A stretch of DNA of 64,000 nucleotides. Origin: Neodiprion pinetum (taxonomy: Eukaryota > Arthropoda > Insecta > Hymenoptera > Diprionidae). Under the pieces are notes generated by a model. The model searched no databases. It was not told where the DNA came from and was given only the letters and a program-made list of their open reading frames with translations. Shown in pieces: positions 36,147 to 50,100 of the stretch (position 1 is its first letter; every line of letters starts with the position of its first letter). The stretch is taken from positions 1,725,501-1,789,500 of the forward strand of contig NC_060235.2 in assembly GCF_021155775.2 (NCBI RefSeq), read 5' to 3'. A program made the translations under genes and the position numbers.

Positions 36147-36839
36147 CGTTGCTCTCTCAATATGATCCGAATACCAAGTAGCTGCGAAACAACTGTATCA
36201 ATGAAAGATATGATTTCATTTGTCAATAAATCATGAAATTATGAGTGTACAGGCATGATATTGAACCTAGGAACGCTAAAATTCAATTTACGACTGGCCC
36301 ATAACCTTAAAAAAAATTGACACACTGCTACACATTGAGTGTAAGTAACCAGATTTTACCTTAAAACATCCGTCGAAATTCTTATACGATCAAAAATATT
36401 AAAAATTAGAATGTACGAACGTTGTTAAATTCGTCGAATACACAAACTCAATAAACACAGGTTTGACGTAATCCGAATTCGGGAAATACTCTAAAGACCA
36501 TAAACTCAAAAATATCTAGATACGTGATTCCAATGAAATCACGGAACATGAGGGCGTGATTCGTCATTGGTTTTTCCGCTGAACCCGACCAATAGCGTCA
36601 TTCGGTTATGAATCGAGTTTTCTCTTGGAGTGCGTATTTCATATTTTTATATTGCGCCTATGGCTGTTCGTAGCACATGAGCACTCATAACCTACAAAGT
36701 TGGTTGGTTTAAGGGTTAGAGACGACAAGTTGACTGGCGCCGGTTTAAATTCATGTTGAGAATTAATGACCGGTTGGATGAATAAGTATAGAAATTGTTT
36801 GGGGCATTCGATTTCTACCCGATCTCAATTTATTCGATA
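36147..36839. promoter_or_regulatory. Shared upstream region of FAM50 and ATP23
   Basis: The two start codons diverge across 693 bp without other coding sequence, so the two genes probably use a bidirectional or back-to-back promoter. A CAAT-like ATTGG word lies near 36568 and CCAAT near 36590. Confidence 0.5.
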
Positions 36840-38425
36840 ATGACTTCAGTCAACGACTCGTCGACATCGGCCAAAGAACCTGAGTTCAGCCAGTCAACGC
36901 AAAGCAATTCCTCACCAAATAACGACAATTGGGGCTACGATTTGTACCCTGAAAGAAAAGGGGCGAAGTACAAGCCTACATGGACTCGTCGAATTATGGG
37001 ATTAGAAGGGAGGGAAGAGCTCGATAAAATAAAATGCGAACGAAATGTTTACTCCTGCATCGTTAAGCGTACGTATATACACATATCTGTAGCGTATGAT
37101 GCAACCCTCACAAGTTCTCCTGCTTCTTTACTTTCAACGCACATTTTAAGCCGATAGAAATGGTACACAGACTAAAAATCTAACGTTGATCAATCTGTTA
37201 CCATACATGAGGATATTTTATTTCTCAAAATGTATCAATCGTTCAGGTTGTTATGTAATTTTTCAGATCCCGTGATCAAACTAATGATGGCTAGCCTCAA
37301 AAGCAATGGATGGTAACTTGCAAACTGTTACATTCTACGTTTTATCACATAATATTTAAAGTCGCAATTGATTATATAATTGGCGAGTAAATTCTCAGTT
37401 TGTTTCATGATATCAAACATAACAAGCTGCTTTTTCTTTAACCGTGCTAAGAGAAGTTCATTGACATCCTTATGATTCTCACTGTAAAAATTTTCAGCCC
37501 CTTCGATATCAGAAGACACATTTCTTGCGAAGTGTGTGATCACGCTGTAACCGGAGGATACGATCCATTAACAAATCAGGTATGCAATGTGTTAAGAAAA
37601 GTCAATGAAATTTGGTTCCCCTAATTAATCATTGCAAAGTTGCGCAAGTAACGGGCAACTTATAATAATTTGTTTCCTAATATTATAACAAAAGAACGTT
37701 TAATTTCAGATAGTTGTATGCCAAAACACAGCACCAACGGAAAATCAAGTCGGCGGAGTTATGTCTCATGAGATGATACACATGTTCGACTGGTGTGTAA
37801 ATGACCTAGACTTCAAAAACCTGGATCACCTTGCCTGCACGGAAATTAGAGCGGCAAACCTCACGCATTGTAGTTTTATGAGTGCTTGGTTCGAAGGCTC
37901 CGCCTCACCATTCAACATACGCCAAACCCACGGAGTATGTGTTGCAAATCGTTGTACAGTTATGTTCATTAATGGGTTTTCAGTGGGTTATTATTTTTAA
38001 AATCAAAACTGAAACAATCTTTCTTTCTTTCTTTTTTTGCATTGCTAGTCAGTGTCACGTAAACTTTGCTTAAAAAAACCTCGACCCTGTTTTGATTTCA
38101 AAAAAGTAGTGAACCACTGAGAACCCATTGATGAACATTGCTGTACATACATACATTTCAAGAGAATAAGTATTTTCATCGTAAACTCGGCTTAGTTTCG
38201 AACTCGACAAAATGATTCCTCTTTCAGGAATGTGTCAAGATCAAGGCGATGACTTCGGTGATGGCGGCAAGAAACGTAACCAAGGAAGAAGCCACAGCGG
38301 CGATAGATCGTGTATTTCCTAAATGCTACGCAGACCTGGAACCAATCGGTAGACGGATAAGACGAAACTCTGAGGATATGGAAAGGGCTTATGCAGAAGG
38401 GCCGATGTACGGATACGGGACATGA
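36840..38425 (+). CDS. ATP23: Mitochondrial inner membrane metalloprotease ATP23
   Basis: Five exons join in phase: 36840-37068, 37267-37312, 37498-37579, 37710-37934 and 38228-38425, giving 259 residues. The zinc-protease motif is HEMIH in GGVMSHEMIHMFDWC, followed by HLACTEIRAANLTHC. Upstream is the conserved CEVCDHAVTGGYDPLTNQIVVCQN; downstream are NVTKEEATAAIDRVFPKCYADLEP and an Arg/Tyr-rich tail. In yeast Atp23 matures subunit 6 of the F0 ATP synthase and helps its assembly; the human homologue is XRCC6BP1. The N-terminal 45 residues are Ser/Asn-rich and variable. I chose MTSV over an in-frame upstream Met (36795) because the upstream extension is hydrophobic and not typical. Head-to-head with FAM50. 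Confidence 0.95.
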
Positions 38426-40991
38426 GATCGAAGATACGTTAGGTGTTAATACAGAGCTTAGATTAGCTGTAAGAATTGTAAATGAAATTGATGAAAAATA
38501 GTTCCCACAGGGCGCCAAAGTTCAACGGCAATCCATCATTTCGCATTACCCGTACGTTAAACCAGGTTTGTCATTTGAAAGGCCGTTAAACTTGAAACGC
38601 GCGTATTGCATATTATGCTGCGTGTATATCGTGCGATATTACTTGTGTGTGCGTAGGGTTGCGAATTCACTAATTGCCCATTACTCGTTAAGACGATCTA
38701 ATTACCCTACCTAACGTGTATTATTTATGCATGCACCTTGCGTTGGTGTGTATCGTTTGAAGCAGAGATTCCGGGTAATCCCCAACTGCGTTACGTTCTG
38801 AATTTCTCCGTAAACTGTCTCGTTCATTTTGCGCCGCGTTCTACATTCGCTCAATTAAACAACCGGAGCACCACCGCTCATTACTACGGCTGATCGCTTC
38901 ATACGCCCACGTGAAACGCTCTCGGTAAATTCTCACTAGTGAAGTACCCCGCGTATTAAACGTTTCCAATCAGACGAAACCGTAAGTAAAAAAAATCGAA
39001 GAAAAACCGAGGGAAAAAATTCGCGACGTGTTCGATATCGCAAATAGTGATAACGTATCGCGTGCCCTGGGGTTTCTCACTATCGGGTTACCGCACTATT
39101 AGGGAATAAACTCGACTCTGCCTCTATAACTGCAACTGAGTTTTTATTACGTCGTATAACGCGATATTGCGTTAACCCGCGACGTTGACTTTTCTGCATT
39201 ATTGTCGCGAAACTCGCTGAGTAAATGTGCGATTTTCAAAATTGGCGCCGATAAACGCCTTGTTCCGTGCAACCGGCTCTGCAGCACTGTAACTAATAAA
39301 GTCTAAACACGCGGCGCACATCAAATATCGTCCGTAAATTTTCAACCCCTGAATTTCCACCGGCGCGGCGTACGGAAACGGGTCTAAATTATCCACCCAG
39401 CTCGGTTGTATCGTTTACTTAGAGGGAATTTTCACCCTGCACTCAGAATTTTATTTTCTCCAATTGTCTCGCGTGCAAAGGACGAAACTTTTCAACGTTA
39501 ATACGTCACGCTACGCCCGATAACAGCTGGCATATATTTATCGATCCGTCGGGGTTATGCCTTTGAATTTGAAAATTCAGCAAAACACTAGAAATCTCAA
39601 TTTCCGTAAATCGTATCTACAATTGTGTGTAAAACTTATCTATCGTATATGCAGAGATGAACTTTGTCCATAAGAAACGCGACGGCGGCAGATTTCCGAG
39701 AGGCATAGATCACCCGATCGTCGTAAAACCGCTATCCTTGGGTTACCGGAATAAATTTAGTTTTGAAATCCCTATTTAAATGGAATAAGTTTCTCCTATT
39801 TTTCCTCAATGCCCAGGCTGCAGCAATATATATACATAACTTACATGTACCCACTCGCACGACTCGGTAGATAACATCAATCACGTAATCAACTTTCAAG
39901 AACAAGCCGGGAAAAATTTCTCCCTTATTTTTTCTTCTTCTTCTTCCTCTTCCGCATAACCGCGCTACCTACTTTTCTGCACGCTCACGATGATCACGAT
40001 CAAAACGCTCATGCTCGCCGCGCCCTACATCGTCCATTTTCATACCTATAGGTATACCCCAAACCCTAATTAGCTGCCATGCGGAGTTGGCCAACAATTG
40101 CGATCTAATTGAAGACCTAATCTCGGAGGCAGCAGGCTGCAAAAGCCATAACGTAATATCGGCATCAACATAATCGCCGCTCAAGCAGTTTTCGTTTAAC
40201 GAGGTTCTCTTTTTTGTTTTTTTACACCTGGACCACACCTCACAATTACCTTTCTTCGTCACCTTCTCATTTCTTTCTCCGTAACACAGATGCTTTATAG
40301 ATCATTTCTTGTGAGAAATCAACAAAACACGAAAGAGCGAGTAACTACACGCGTTTCATTTTCTGCGGGAGAAATAAAATGAATCTGCAAGGTCGAGTTT
40401 CTTCGCTTTCGAGTGGTTCGTTTCTTTTTAAATTCAGCTTCATTTTTATTTAGTCTCTCCTTCCTTCCAATACGCTTCATTTTTAACAATGGATTTATCG
40501 ATACGTTTCAACGTGCACTGCAGACTCTTCGCTTCTCATGCAAAGCGTGATGTTATATCTTTACAGGTATGCATACCTACACGCGAATTTTATATCTTCA
40601 CTCGGAGATATTCCGTAGCGTTGAAATGCGGGAATTTGGTAATTTTATCGGGAAAAACACACTTGACGTCTTTCGTCAGGCGTAAGTTGGTTCACCATTC
40701 CACCGGCTATCAATCTCAACCGCTTCACTTGCCCACGCCCACTTACAGAGTCTCCCTTTTTCCCTTCCTTTTTTGGTTTTTTAACCTCCAGTTTTCTACC
40801 TTTCTTCTTTTTCATTTCTTTTTTTTTTTTTCATTTTTTTCTTCCCTTTTCCTTACACCGAAGATGTATATTTACCATCCGTAGAACTGATATCCTCACT
40901 CTCGTCGACCAGATCCGCCTTAAATATTTTAAATGTCATTTATAATTCCGTGCTAAAATATCCCGTGCAACCTGCAGACTCTCTCCCTTTC

Positions 40992-41093
<102 letters not shown>

Positions 41094-41751
41094 GGTATAA
41101 GGGTTTCATAAATTTACATTATACAAGACGTATCTACGTACCAGCAACGTTACACGTCATCAAATATTACCTACTCCTTTCCTCCCTAGCGCGATTGATT
41201 GGATTTTTCGCATATATATACACGTGATGCCTCGCGAACATGCATATTATAAATACATTAGACGGTCATTTTCTTCCCTTTTCTTTCTCGCGGTATTGTC
41301 AGACAGTTGTATATTTTCGCACCTCGAATCAATTCTTCTTCGTCGCATTTTCGGCTGTCCGTTCTGTGATCGTGACTGAGGATAAAAGAAATGAACAAAC
41401 AGGTAAATTGAACCGAAAAAACAAACTAACTTTTCTACCGTTTACACAACAGAGGATAATACGTGGAAAGATATGAGAATTAGCGTACCGCGGCAAAAGA
41501 ATAGTAGATAACCAAAAAAAAAAACAAAAAATAATACGAGACTAGGTCTTGAGATTCGATTGAAATTGTACAGTCTGAGACCGCGGATATGTATAGACAT
41601 AATGCTTAAGGTGAGTATTATTAATTTTCTAATTTCATTTGCCGAATTATACGAAAGATGTTAATGCGAATGAGAAAATCCGCACCGCATTATGTATGAA
41701 TTAAGTGATCGCTAGGTATGGTATATAGGTATGTGCATACCTTGCTTGTAT

Positions 41752-41801
41752 GTATATATATATATATATATTATGTGTGTGTGTGTGTGTGTGTGTGTGT
41801 A
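41752..41801. repeat. (TA)n(TG)n compound microsatellite
   Basis: Roughly 20 bp of TA followed by about 29 bp of TG. Confidence 0.95.
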
Positions 41802-42308
41802 TTCTGTCTATATGCCCTGGATAATATTATTCGGTAGCATTGATTTAGTAATTTGCGAAATAACAGCGCCTCGATCGTCGAGAGAAGAGACGATTAGATT
41901 AGGCGTTTGATACAAAGGGGGAAAACGTTACCAGGCATAACCTCCCCCTCCGTCCGCCTATCGTCGCCCACATCCGCGAGGCTGTCCCGAAGGAATAACA
42001 GGACGAATTTCGCTCTCACGAAATGCCTTCAATAAAAAATCCCCGCCCATGAAAAGAAGAGGGCGAATAGACATAAGGAAGAGGTGGAATAAAACTGCAC
42101 AAGATCAGTCGATGTACGCGTAGGGAGCGAAAGGAATCCAGTTAAAGAAGGAAGAGGGAAAAATACGCCGGGAAAACCTTATGGAAACGCTCGGAAAATC
42201 CTGTATATATATATATAGGTAAATATTTTCTTACAAAATGTAGACCGGGTGGTATCGCGGCATACGTTTGAGGAACAACGATAAGGGGGATGAAATAGAG
42301 GGAAAAGG

Positions 42309-42339
42309 TTGGGGAGGGGGGAGGGGGGGGGGAGGGGGG
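42309..42339 (+). other. G-run with quadruplex potential
   Basis: The plus strand has runs of 4, 6, 10 and 6 G separated by single A residues. This exceeds the usual G3+N1-7 pattern for an intramolecular quadruplex. Confidence 0.6.
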
Positions 42340-43229
42340 TCGAAAGCGAGAGAAATAAAGAAACGAAATCAGTATAGAAGAAAAAGAAATCGCGGCTTTT
42401 CTTGACAAAGAATTTCCATCGATCGTTTTCCATATACAGGTATTTGAATATTGTGGCCCTCCGCACTGGCTTACGGTACCGTGCCATGCGAATTCAACAT
42501 TTCGTTTGGCTGGTGTCAATTCAACCACCGGGGGTAACAATACTCCGCGTATAAATCCGACGTATAGTTATACGATCCTGGAATATCACGCCCCCCGACG
42601 GCCCTGCATGTTCATTCAACTTGACCCTGTAGTAAAAGAAATCTGGGGGTGAGCAAATTTTTTTTTTTTTTTTTTGAAATTTATATTATATTACAATATA
42701 TATTGGGATATCGAATGAAAGAATCATCGAAGCGATGATTAAAAATTAATCTATAGGTATTTGCATAGAACGGTAATATCTTCTTTTTTTTTTCATTGGT
42801 GCATTTCAGTATTTTACCATCCCTTGAATTTTCCCGTTCCCTAGTTTCTTGGAATTCGAATTGAATTTTAACCGAATACATAGTCAACAAGCTGAACGAT
42901 TTAGGTCTTAGTAACTTCTTAGAACAGGGAAAATGTCGGTGAAAACTAGGTTCTGAGGTCTTGATAAAACTGAAATTTTTTTTCCAAAAATTTTACGGCC
43001 ACCTTGATTGCAAATTTCATTCATCAATCGTTTGAAATTCTGTGAGAATGAGATTTTGGCTCGACGATTCAAAGTTTTCGCAAACCTGCGGTGATTCTCT
43101 CGATTCGCACGTTGATCAAACTATAAACTGCGTGGCGAGATGACAAGGATAGAAGTCGAGACGGTTTTGCAAATCGGGAGTTTGCGTTACAGCCGCACCT
43201 GTCAATCGCTCTCTCAAGTCTCCCGTAGG

Positions 43230-43690
43230 AACTGCAGGGTTTATAAAGCCGCCAACAGGTACAGGGAGCTTGCGGCTGCTCTGTGCTTGCAGGGCACCAA
43301 CACACGCGTCGTCGAAGGCGAGCCGGAGAGCCGGAGAGAGAGAGAGAGAGAGAGAGAGTTCGGCTCGATGCTGATCGCTGCTCGACCTGGCTGGCGCCCT
43401 GGGGTGGCTCTGGGGGTTGGTTGGGGCGGTTTTCGGCGGCCGGGTGCTCGACGGCCGGGCGAGCTTCGGGGGTGGAGAGGCGGGGAGGCCGAGAGGCGGC
43501 CGGGCGCGCTGCGCAACCCCCACCCGGAGCTCCGGGACGCCGACGTCGTTGTCGAGCACCCCACGCGCCCAGCCGAACGACGTCCTCAGTGCCCGGCCAC
43601 CGGAGCTGCGAAAACCCGCCCGAGTTTTCCCGCAGCAAACGCAGTCGCGCCTCCGACGCGGAGGGTAAATAGATCGGGATAATGAGCCGG
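43230..43690. promoter_or_regulatory. GC-rich, CpG-rich promoter candidate with a TATA box
   Basis: About 430 bp of strikingly GC- and CpG-rich DNA stand out from the AT-rich surroundings. A TATAAAG box is at 43242-43248 on the plus strand and a (GA)12 run at about 43334-43358. Open frames on both strands here reflect only base composition. It could be the distal promoter and first non-coding exon of the CUB-LDLa gene, whose first coding exon begins with a splice acceptor at 57141-57142. That link is inference. Confidence 0.45.
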
Positions 43691-44192
43691 TGATTACGCC
43701 GCGTCTCATCCGCAGCCAGATACGAATTTTGCGGATACCGATTTTAACATTTCACATTTCTATTATATTCATACTCGCACGCGTACGCTAAAATTTATTA
43801 TTTTTTTTTTCTATCGCAGTTGTATCGTATCGCTGCATCTACTGAAATTCGCTGCGGGAACGAAGACTGGTCGGATATATTGGCATCTTTTTATTTGTTT
43901 ATTTTCGATATTGTTATTATTGTTACATTATCACGAGGTAGTTTCTTCGGATCTATTTATTCAAAATTCACCGAGTGTCTACCGCGGACTGATTTACCCA
44001 GCCGAATATTGGACATGTAAGTTGCAACGAAAAATGCCTACTACTATCCCATGTATCGTCTGTATATTCAACCCCCTCGTCGTTCACCGTTGGACAACTC
44101 GTAAACGAGTTATTGTAGTCCGTTTAACGGTGTAGCCTTTCATCGAATCTGGAGAAAGGTAGCCCCCTTTCTTCAAATTTTTTGAACTCTCT

Positions 44193-44195
<3 letters not shown>

Positions 44196-44238
<43 letters not shown>
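44196..44238. repeat. (CT)n microsatellite
   Basis: About 43 bp of pure CT dinucleotides, within 1 kb of the GC-rich promoter candidate. Confidence 0.95.
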
Positions 44239-44241
<3 letters not shown>

Positions 44242-44726
44242 ACCCCGAGCCGGTACCTGTGACATAATTTTTTTGTAAACACCCCGCAACCGATATTATC
44301 AGTCTCTTCGTTTCCCCTCGTAACCGACGCGTACAACGCACTTACACCTGGACAGGTTATATTTAATCCAATCAATGTCCCAGATCGCGGATTATAGGCG
44401 ATGTAGGAAGTTTGTGAGGCTCCGTCGCTGCACGAATTCGAATTACAATAAAGATGTTAATTTCCCCCGTTCGTACCCTCAAGGAGAATTTTCTAATTTT
44501 AAAAACCGGCGAGGAGGGGACGCTTCCAAATTGAAAACATCCCCCGGCCGGTTTGAGGTTAAAACTACCCGCGTTGTGCATCCATCCCCCCCTCAGACAC
44601 GCATCGCTGCCCTGAACGACGACGAGGGGAAAACGTCAGCGCGCGTCGCGACGCCTCGACTCGACTCGACTCGAGTCTCAAACTCCCCGGGCACTCAAAG
44701 TCCAGGCAGTTTGGTTCAGGGTACCA

Positions 44727-44730
<4 letters not shown>

Positions 44731-44789
<59 letters not shown>
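44731..44789. repeat. (CT)n microsatellite
   Basis: About 58 bp of pure CT dinucleotides. It inflates apparent open frames on both strands (Ser-Leu or Arg-Glu repeats). Confidence 0.95.
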
Positions 44790-44791
<2 letters not shown>

Positions 44792-46517
44792 CCTACAACG
44801 GATCCGGGGGTGATCCGGGGCATGACGAAGGTTGTGCGCGGTCAGGAACCCGACGCGCCAATTTCTCCGGCATTGCAGCGAGGGACGATTGCTATTGGAC
44901 CCCGTGATCGGTGCTCGTATTTAAGTGCAGCTGCATCGCTCGAATTAAGGGGCGAATCACTCGTTACGAATAATTAGACAGACGCCGAAGGACGGGAGAT
45001 ATCGAAGATGATCCGGTTTATGACTCCGTTCCGTCTTATATTGCATTCCCTGCACTTCTTCACCATCTAAGTGAAGAAAAGAGAAAACTATTCCACAACT
45101 TGGAATCCTCGTTGATCGTTCGAATCTTCATATCTTTGATCGAAATCGCGAGATGTACGGAATTTTTAATCAAAAATTATATTTATTTATCGAAAAAAAA
45201 TTTTTTTTACACTTTCGGACAGCAAAAATATAGTTTTCGCCAACAATTTTGTATTATAGAATCAGTTTTCACAAAAAAAGAACACCAATTACATTTTTCT
45301 GTATATTACGTTTCACTGTTCAGAAACTGAATTTTTCTTAACACAAAATACGTGTAAATAAATAATTATTGTCGTTATTCTTACGAATCTCTGAAAAATA
45401 GGTAATTCTGTAATGTTCCTGAAAAATATAAAAACACGCGGTATGTGCCTTTTTTTTTTTTTTTTTTTTGTGATAGCGAAAAATGAACAATCGAACAAAC
45501 GAATGCAGTGAAAGAAAATAGAAATCAGGTAACTAGAAATGCTCTTGTTAAATCGTTTTTTTTTTTTTTCTTTTTTACTCGTTTTAAAGCGGCTAAAAGC
45601 CGGCCGTCGCCGCTAATTGAATCGTTGCGCTTTGCGGCGGCGGTCGACTCGATTATGCTGATTAGTTTGTTCCAACCGTTCTGCAAATTGACGTAAAATA
45701 AGTATCCGTACGTTTATACGACTGGCCGCACCGTCGAGAGACAACCCAGCGAATCGTTGATGCGCGTGATTTTAAACACGATTCTGCAGGCTAAGAATCG
45801 CTTTTTTAATACGACCTGGAAAAAAATTTGCACAATCTATGGAATGTTCGTTATACAACGATCTATCGATCCATCATCGACGATCAAACGATTCCTCCAA
45901 TTTTCCAACGGATTCAAACAACGCGACTGTATCATCTAACAGATATCGGGGAAATTATCCTCCGAGAGACTGTAATACGCGGATAAGAACGGAGCAGATC
46001 TCCCGTTTTCACCATATATAGCCGCTCGCAATGCGCTGCTCCAGTTACACGACTCTGCGTTATTCGACCCACGTTGCAAAATTCTCCCTCCAAACTGCAG
46101 ACTCGAGTCCTGCAGCTATCTCTCGGACAATCGAATCCCTGTGATCCCTTTAACACGGCACAATTTTTGCCACTGTATGCTTTCATTTTATTTCCAACAC
46201 GGTTTGTTCGGCTTGCAACCCGAAACCTACGGAAACTGCTATCGTCGCTTTTGAAAAAAAGTTCAACAATACCGCTTTTTGTAAAGTGCACGCAGGACGA
46301 GAGTTTTGTTTTTGTTTTTTTTTTTATCTTATCGCTTTACGGGATCTGGTATCGATTTTACTCCGTGTCATATACTTATGTATGTCACTTTGGAAAGTAG
46401 TAATAACGAAATGACACCGCAGTAATAACGATAATGCAGAGTTTACTTGAAATCAATATTTGCTTCTTGCCTACTAGACATCTTCAGACAGGTGTATACC
46501 ACCCACAACTCGGTGTA

Positions 46518-47170
46518 TCGGGGTATTTCAGGAGAAAATACTATGCGGTTTTCAATCGTTGCACCTCGTAAAAAGTTATTGTTTTGGTTGAAAGAAAGGT
46601 TCTGTCAAAATATGAGCGTTCTACGTTACGCGAAAGATCGCGTTCGTTTGAATTTTCACTCTTTTTCACTTTTTTATTTTCTGAATTTGTCAAGAAACAC
46701 GTTGTAGCACTTTAATTATTATTTCTCTTTCCTGACGTTTGTACATTCAATTCAAAGATCACGATCCACAACACAGCGATAAATCACAACCGGGAATCTT
46801 ATTCTCCTAAATCAAAAGTTCGTATTAAATTATAACTATTCTACGAGATTGAACTAATGAAATGAAAAAATCGTCAGATACAATTCTCAAACATCAACTA
46901 GAGACATAATATTACAATTGCGAGTCTTCTTTGCGACATAAATTGATGTTATGATTGATGTAAGCGATAAAAAAAAAAAAAAATGTTACTCACGATTCTT
47001 AATAAATTTTTTTTTTTTCCAAATGTACAATAGCGAAAAATCAACTGAGTGCGATCTTCCGCATAACGTAAAACGGTCATCTCTTGCCAGAACCTCTCTT
47101 CCAATTTAAAAAAAGTTTTCAAGTACCACGATGGAAAATCGCAAATTATTTTTTTCTGAAACGCCCGACA
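46518..47170. mobile_element. Foldback (inverted-repeat) element, about 650 bp
   Basis: The left arm and the reverse complement of the right arm share blocks such as GAGCGTTCTACGTTACGC versus GACCGTTTTACGTTATGC, followed by GAAGATCGC-like words, and AAAGGTTCTG versus AGAGGTTCTG. The arms are about 150-200 bp with a non-homologous centre. No transposase remnant is visible. Confidence 0.6.
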
Positions 47171-50100
47171 GTCCATTTTTGACTATAAGCATTTTTACCT
47201 GTAAGACAAACATTTTGCCGCACTGTAAAAAGTGAAACATTTTCAATTCATGTCCTAAGCATCGCGTTTACAGGCATATATGTTATACGGATAAGCGAAG
47301 GTGTATGTAGGGACACGGATTCATGCTTCGGAACGTTTCTCCTGACGCGTTCGTCGATATTCAAAGTGTTCGGGTGCCTTGAAACCCGGCCCGTAGCGCG
47401 TCTTCGCTGCTAGGATAATTTCGCGAAGGATTTTCACCGGGCGTTATCAATTATTGCCGAGCCGCCGCAACGCCTTTAGCCAGGCTAAACCGCCGCCCCT
47501 TCCGACCGGAAGTGCGGACTGCCCTTAACTCCGCCGGGATTACCTTCGACTCTGAGCTTTAAATTTTCCACCAAAAGCGCGAAAATTAGCGAACAAGCGG
47601 TGAGGAAATTTTTTTTGTAAGATGGGGATCCTTTCGGCAGATTTTTTTTTTTATTATTTTTCCCATCGCTGCCGCAACACGTTTGCTGCAATTTTTCGAA
47701 GAGCAACGTGCAGGCATTTTACCAACTTCACGTCGTTGCGGTTTCAAACTTTGTCGGCAGACTCCGCCGGGATTGGAATCTGGGATTTCGAGTCTTCGGT
47801 ATCGAGGATTCGTGATGCTCCAGACGAACTTCGGGAGCCGGTGAACAAAGTCAAGTGAAGAAATAGTACATTATGTAACAAGGGAACAAAGTTGACTTTT
47901 ATTACTGTGTTACATATAAGACTTTATTTCCGACTCAACTTTGGCCGCGATATTTATTTGAAAATTGGGACTTTTAAATTGGCCTCATATCTCCCAAAAA
48001 TGCGTTTTAGGAAAAAATATTTCTTATACTGAACTGAAAATGCAGAATAATGACAAAAAAATGGATGTCACTTTAATGGATTCTATGACTGAAAGGGTTA
48101 ATGGATAATCGTGCAAAGAGCTTGATACAACAGTCGAATAAACACCCCGCGAGTTACTTTCGTGAGAATTATTTTTCTCTCCCGAAAACGCCGAGGAAAA
48201 ATTTGTAATTATAAGCGCTCGAACTTTTCCCGCGGATTGCTGCGCCTCGAGGAATCCCTGCAATTTTATACACGTTCATGGCTATATCCACGCGTAGTTA
48301 AGAAAAAACAGCCGTTTGAATCAGAGAAAAAAAATTTCAGGCCGCAATACCATTTCGGTTAGGTATTATTTTCAGTAAAAATATGTTCTTCTTCCATGTT
48401 TATTTTACCATTTCTTTCACCTGTCGCCACGCAGTCTCCGAATAAATATCGAATCTTACGTTAATAATATTTAAAACAGTATCGATCACAGTTAACGATA
48501 AAATTTGTCGTTAAATTTTACAATTTTTGCTTTTATTGCCAATGCGATTGAAATATTAGAAAAAAAAAAAACTCGATCGATTAACATTTTCCTGCATCAA
48601 CGGCAGTAAAAAATCGTTTCCTTATAAAGTAAAAACGACACGATACGCAGATGAAATTGCATTCGGATCTTTTTAAAAACGTGAAAATCAAGGCGTATAC
48701 ATGTAGGTTATACGTAAAGAATCGATGTTGCAGGGTAAAATTCTCGTACTAGTTTGTTCGTCGTAACTCGCCGACGTCTGCAGTTTTCCGAGACGTCGAC
48801 GTTCCGTTCCGTCTGCTGATTTTTTTATTTTTTTATTTTTTTTTTTATCCTACCACTTTTGTTCTCCCCTCCTTTTCACTCCCTCTTTTACTTTCTCCGC
48901 TTCTCTCCGCCCGCACCGGCCGTCCAAGAAAAAAAAAAAGAAAAAGACAAAAACAAGCAAAAAAACAACCCCGGGTTCTAGGCAGGTCCGTATCGAGTGA
49001 GGGTCGAATCTGTCTATACGTAATATTTTTTCAGCGAAACGTGCGCACGAAGACTAGCGTGAAAAATTCTCACTTTGCTCGCCTTGTTCCGCGGGGAATC
49101 ATCGAGGTGAAAAGGTTGAGCGAAAAAGTTTTTCGCGACGTTTGAAAACGGCGAATTGAGACGCGGGCGTGCAAAAATAGAAGGAGAGATATCGCGGGGG
49201 CGGGGAAAAACCGATGCACACAACTCGAGATGTCGTCGTCACGATTCTCCTGCAGCTTCGGCAACCCAGGGAACAGAAGTAAGAAATTTGTTTGCAGGGA
49301 TCAGGCGAGACGGATGGCGGTGATTTCGTCCAATCGTCACAGCAGCGCCGCCTCTGATCGTTTTATTTGCAATACCAGTCAGTCTCGCAGTTTACGGGCG
49401 ATTTTAGATGCTCGTCGATATCGGAACGAAATCTTTCATCTAGGCGGGACATTTTTCACTTTTGCCAAATCTCGGTCACGCCGATTTTCGAACACTTTTA
49501 TACCTCGGGCCCGACTGCCGGATTACTTATCACTGAAATTGAACCCAAGTTACAATTGTAAAGTTTTGCGGTTGTAGTTTAGAATTTTTTACACTGTATT
49601 TTCAATGCAATTGCGTTAAGAGCGTACCGAAGTCTCACCGAAAAATTACTCGAGTGAAAATTTTCGACTCCGTCGCACCGGAATAACAACGAAATCTAAA
49701 AGATTTCTTTCTAAATTCATACTTACGACTGAAATCACACTTGTAAATTTACTGAAACTAAATAATGCGGAAGCATATTTTATTTAAAAAAAAAAACTTA
49801 TTTGTGATATATTCGTGATACGAAAGTGGATTTTCCGAGTCTAATTTTGGTAAAACCGCAGTGAAAAAATTTCACAAGCGCATCAAAGAATTGAGTGGAA
49901 TTTCAGCGATTGCCTGGAATATCACTCTGATATCACTGATTTCAGGATCCACTGAAAAAACACTCTAACGACACGTTGGGATCGTATTTTCTGGGGGTGG
50001 GGGATGAAAAAAATGACGAGGGGATGCACCGGGATCACGGAAGTGTGAAAATATCGGTTTAAATTGAGGTTTTTATACGGATAATAAGTCCCGATCAATC

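Noticed and set aside
43069..43709. Several overlapping ORFs of 100-197 codons on both strands
   Set aside because: They coincide with the GC-rich block, which lacks stop codons by composition. Arg/Pro/Gly/Ala-rich products with no consistent frame do not look like proteins.
44375..44977. 200-codon plus-strand ORF
   Set aside because: A quarter of it is Ser-Leu encoded by the CT microsatellite; the rest shows no domain.
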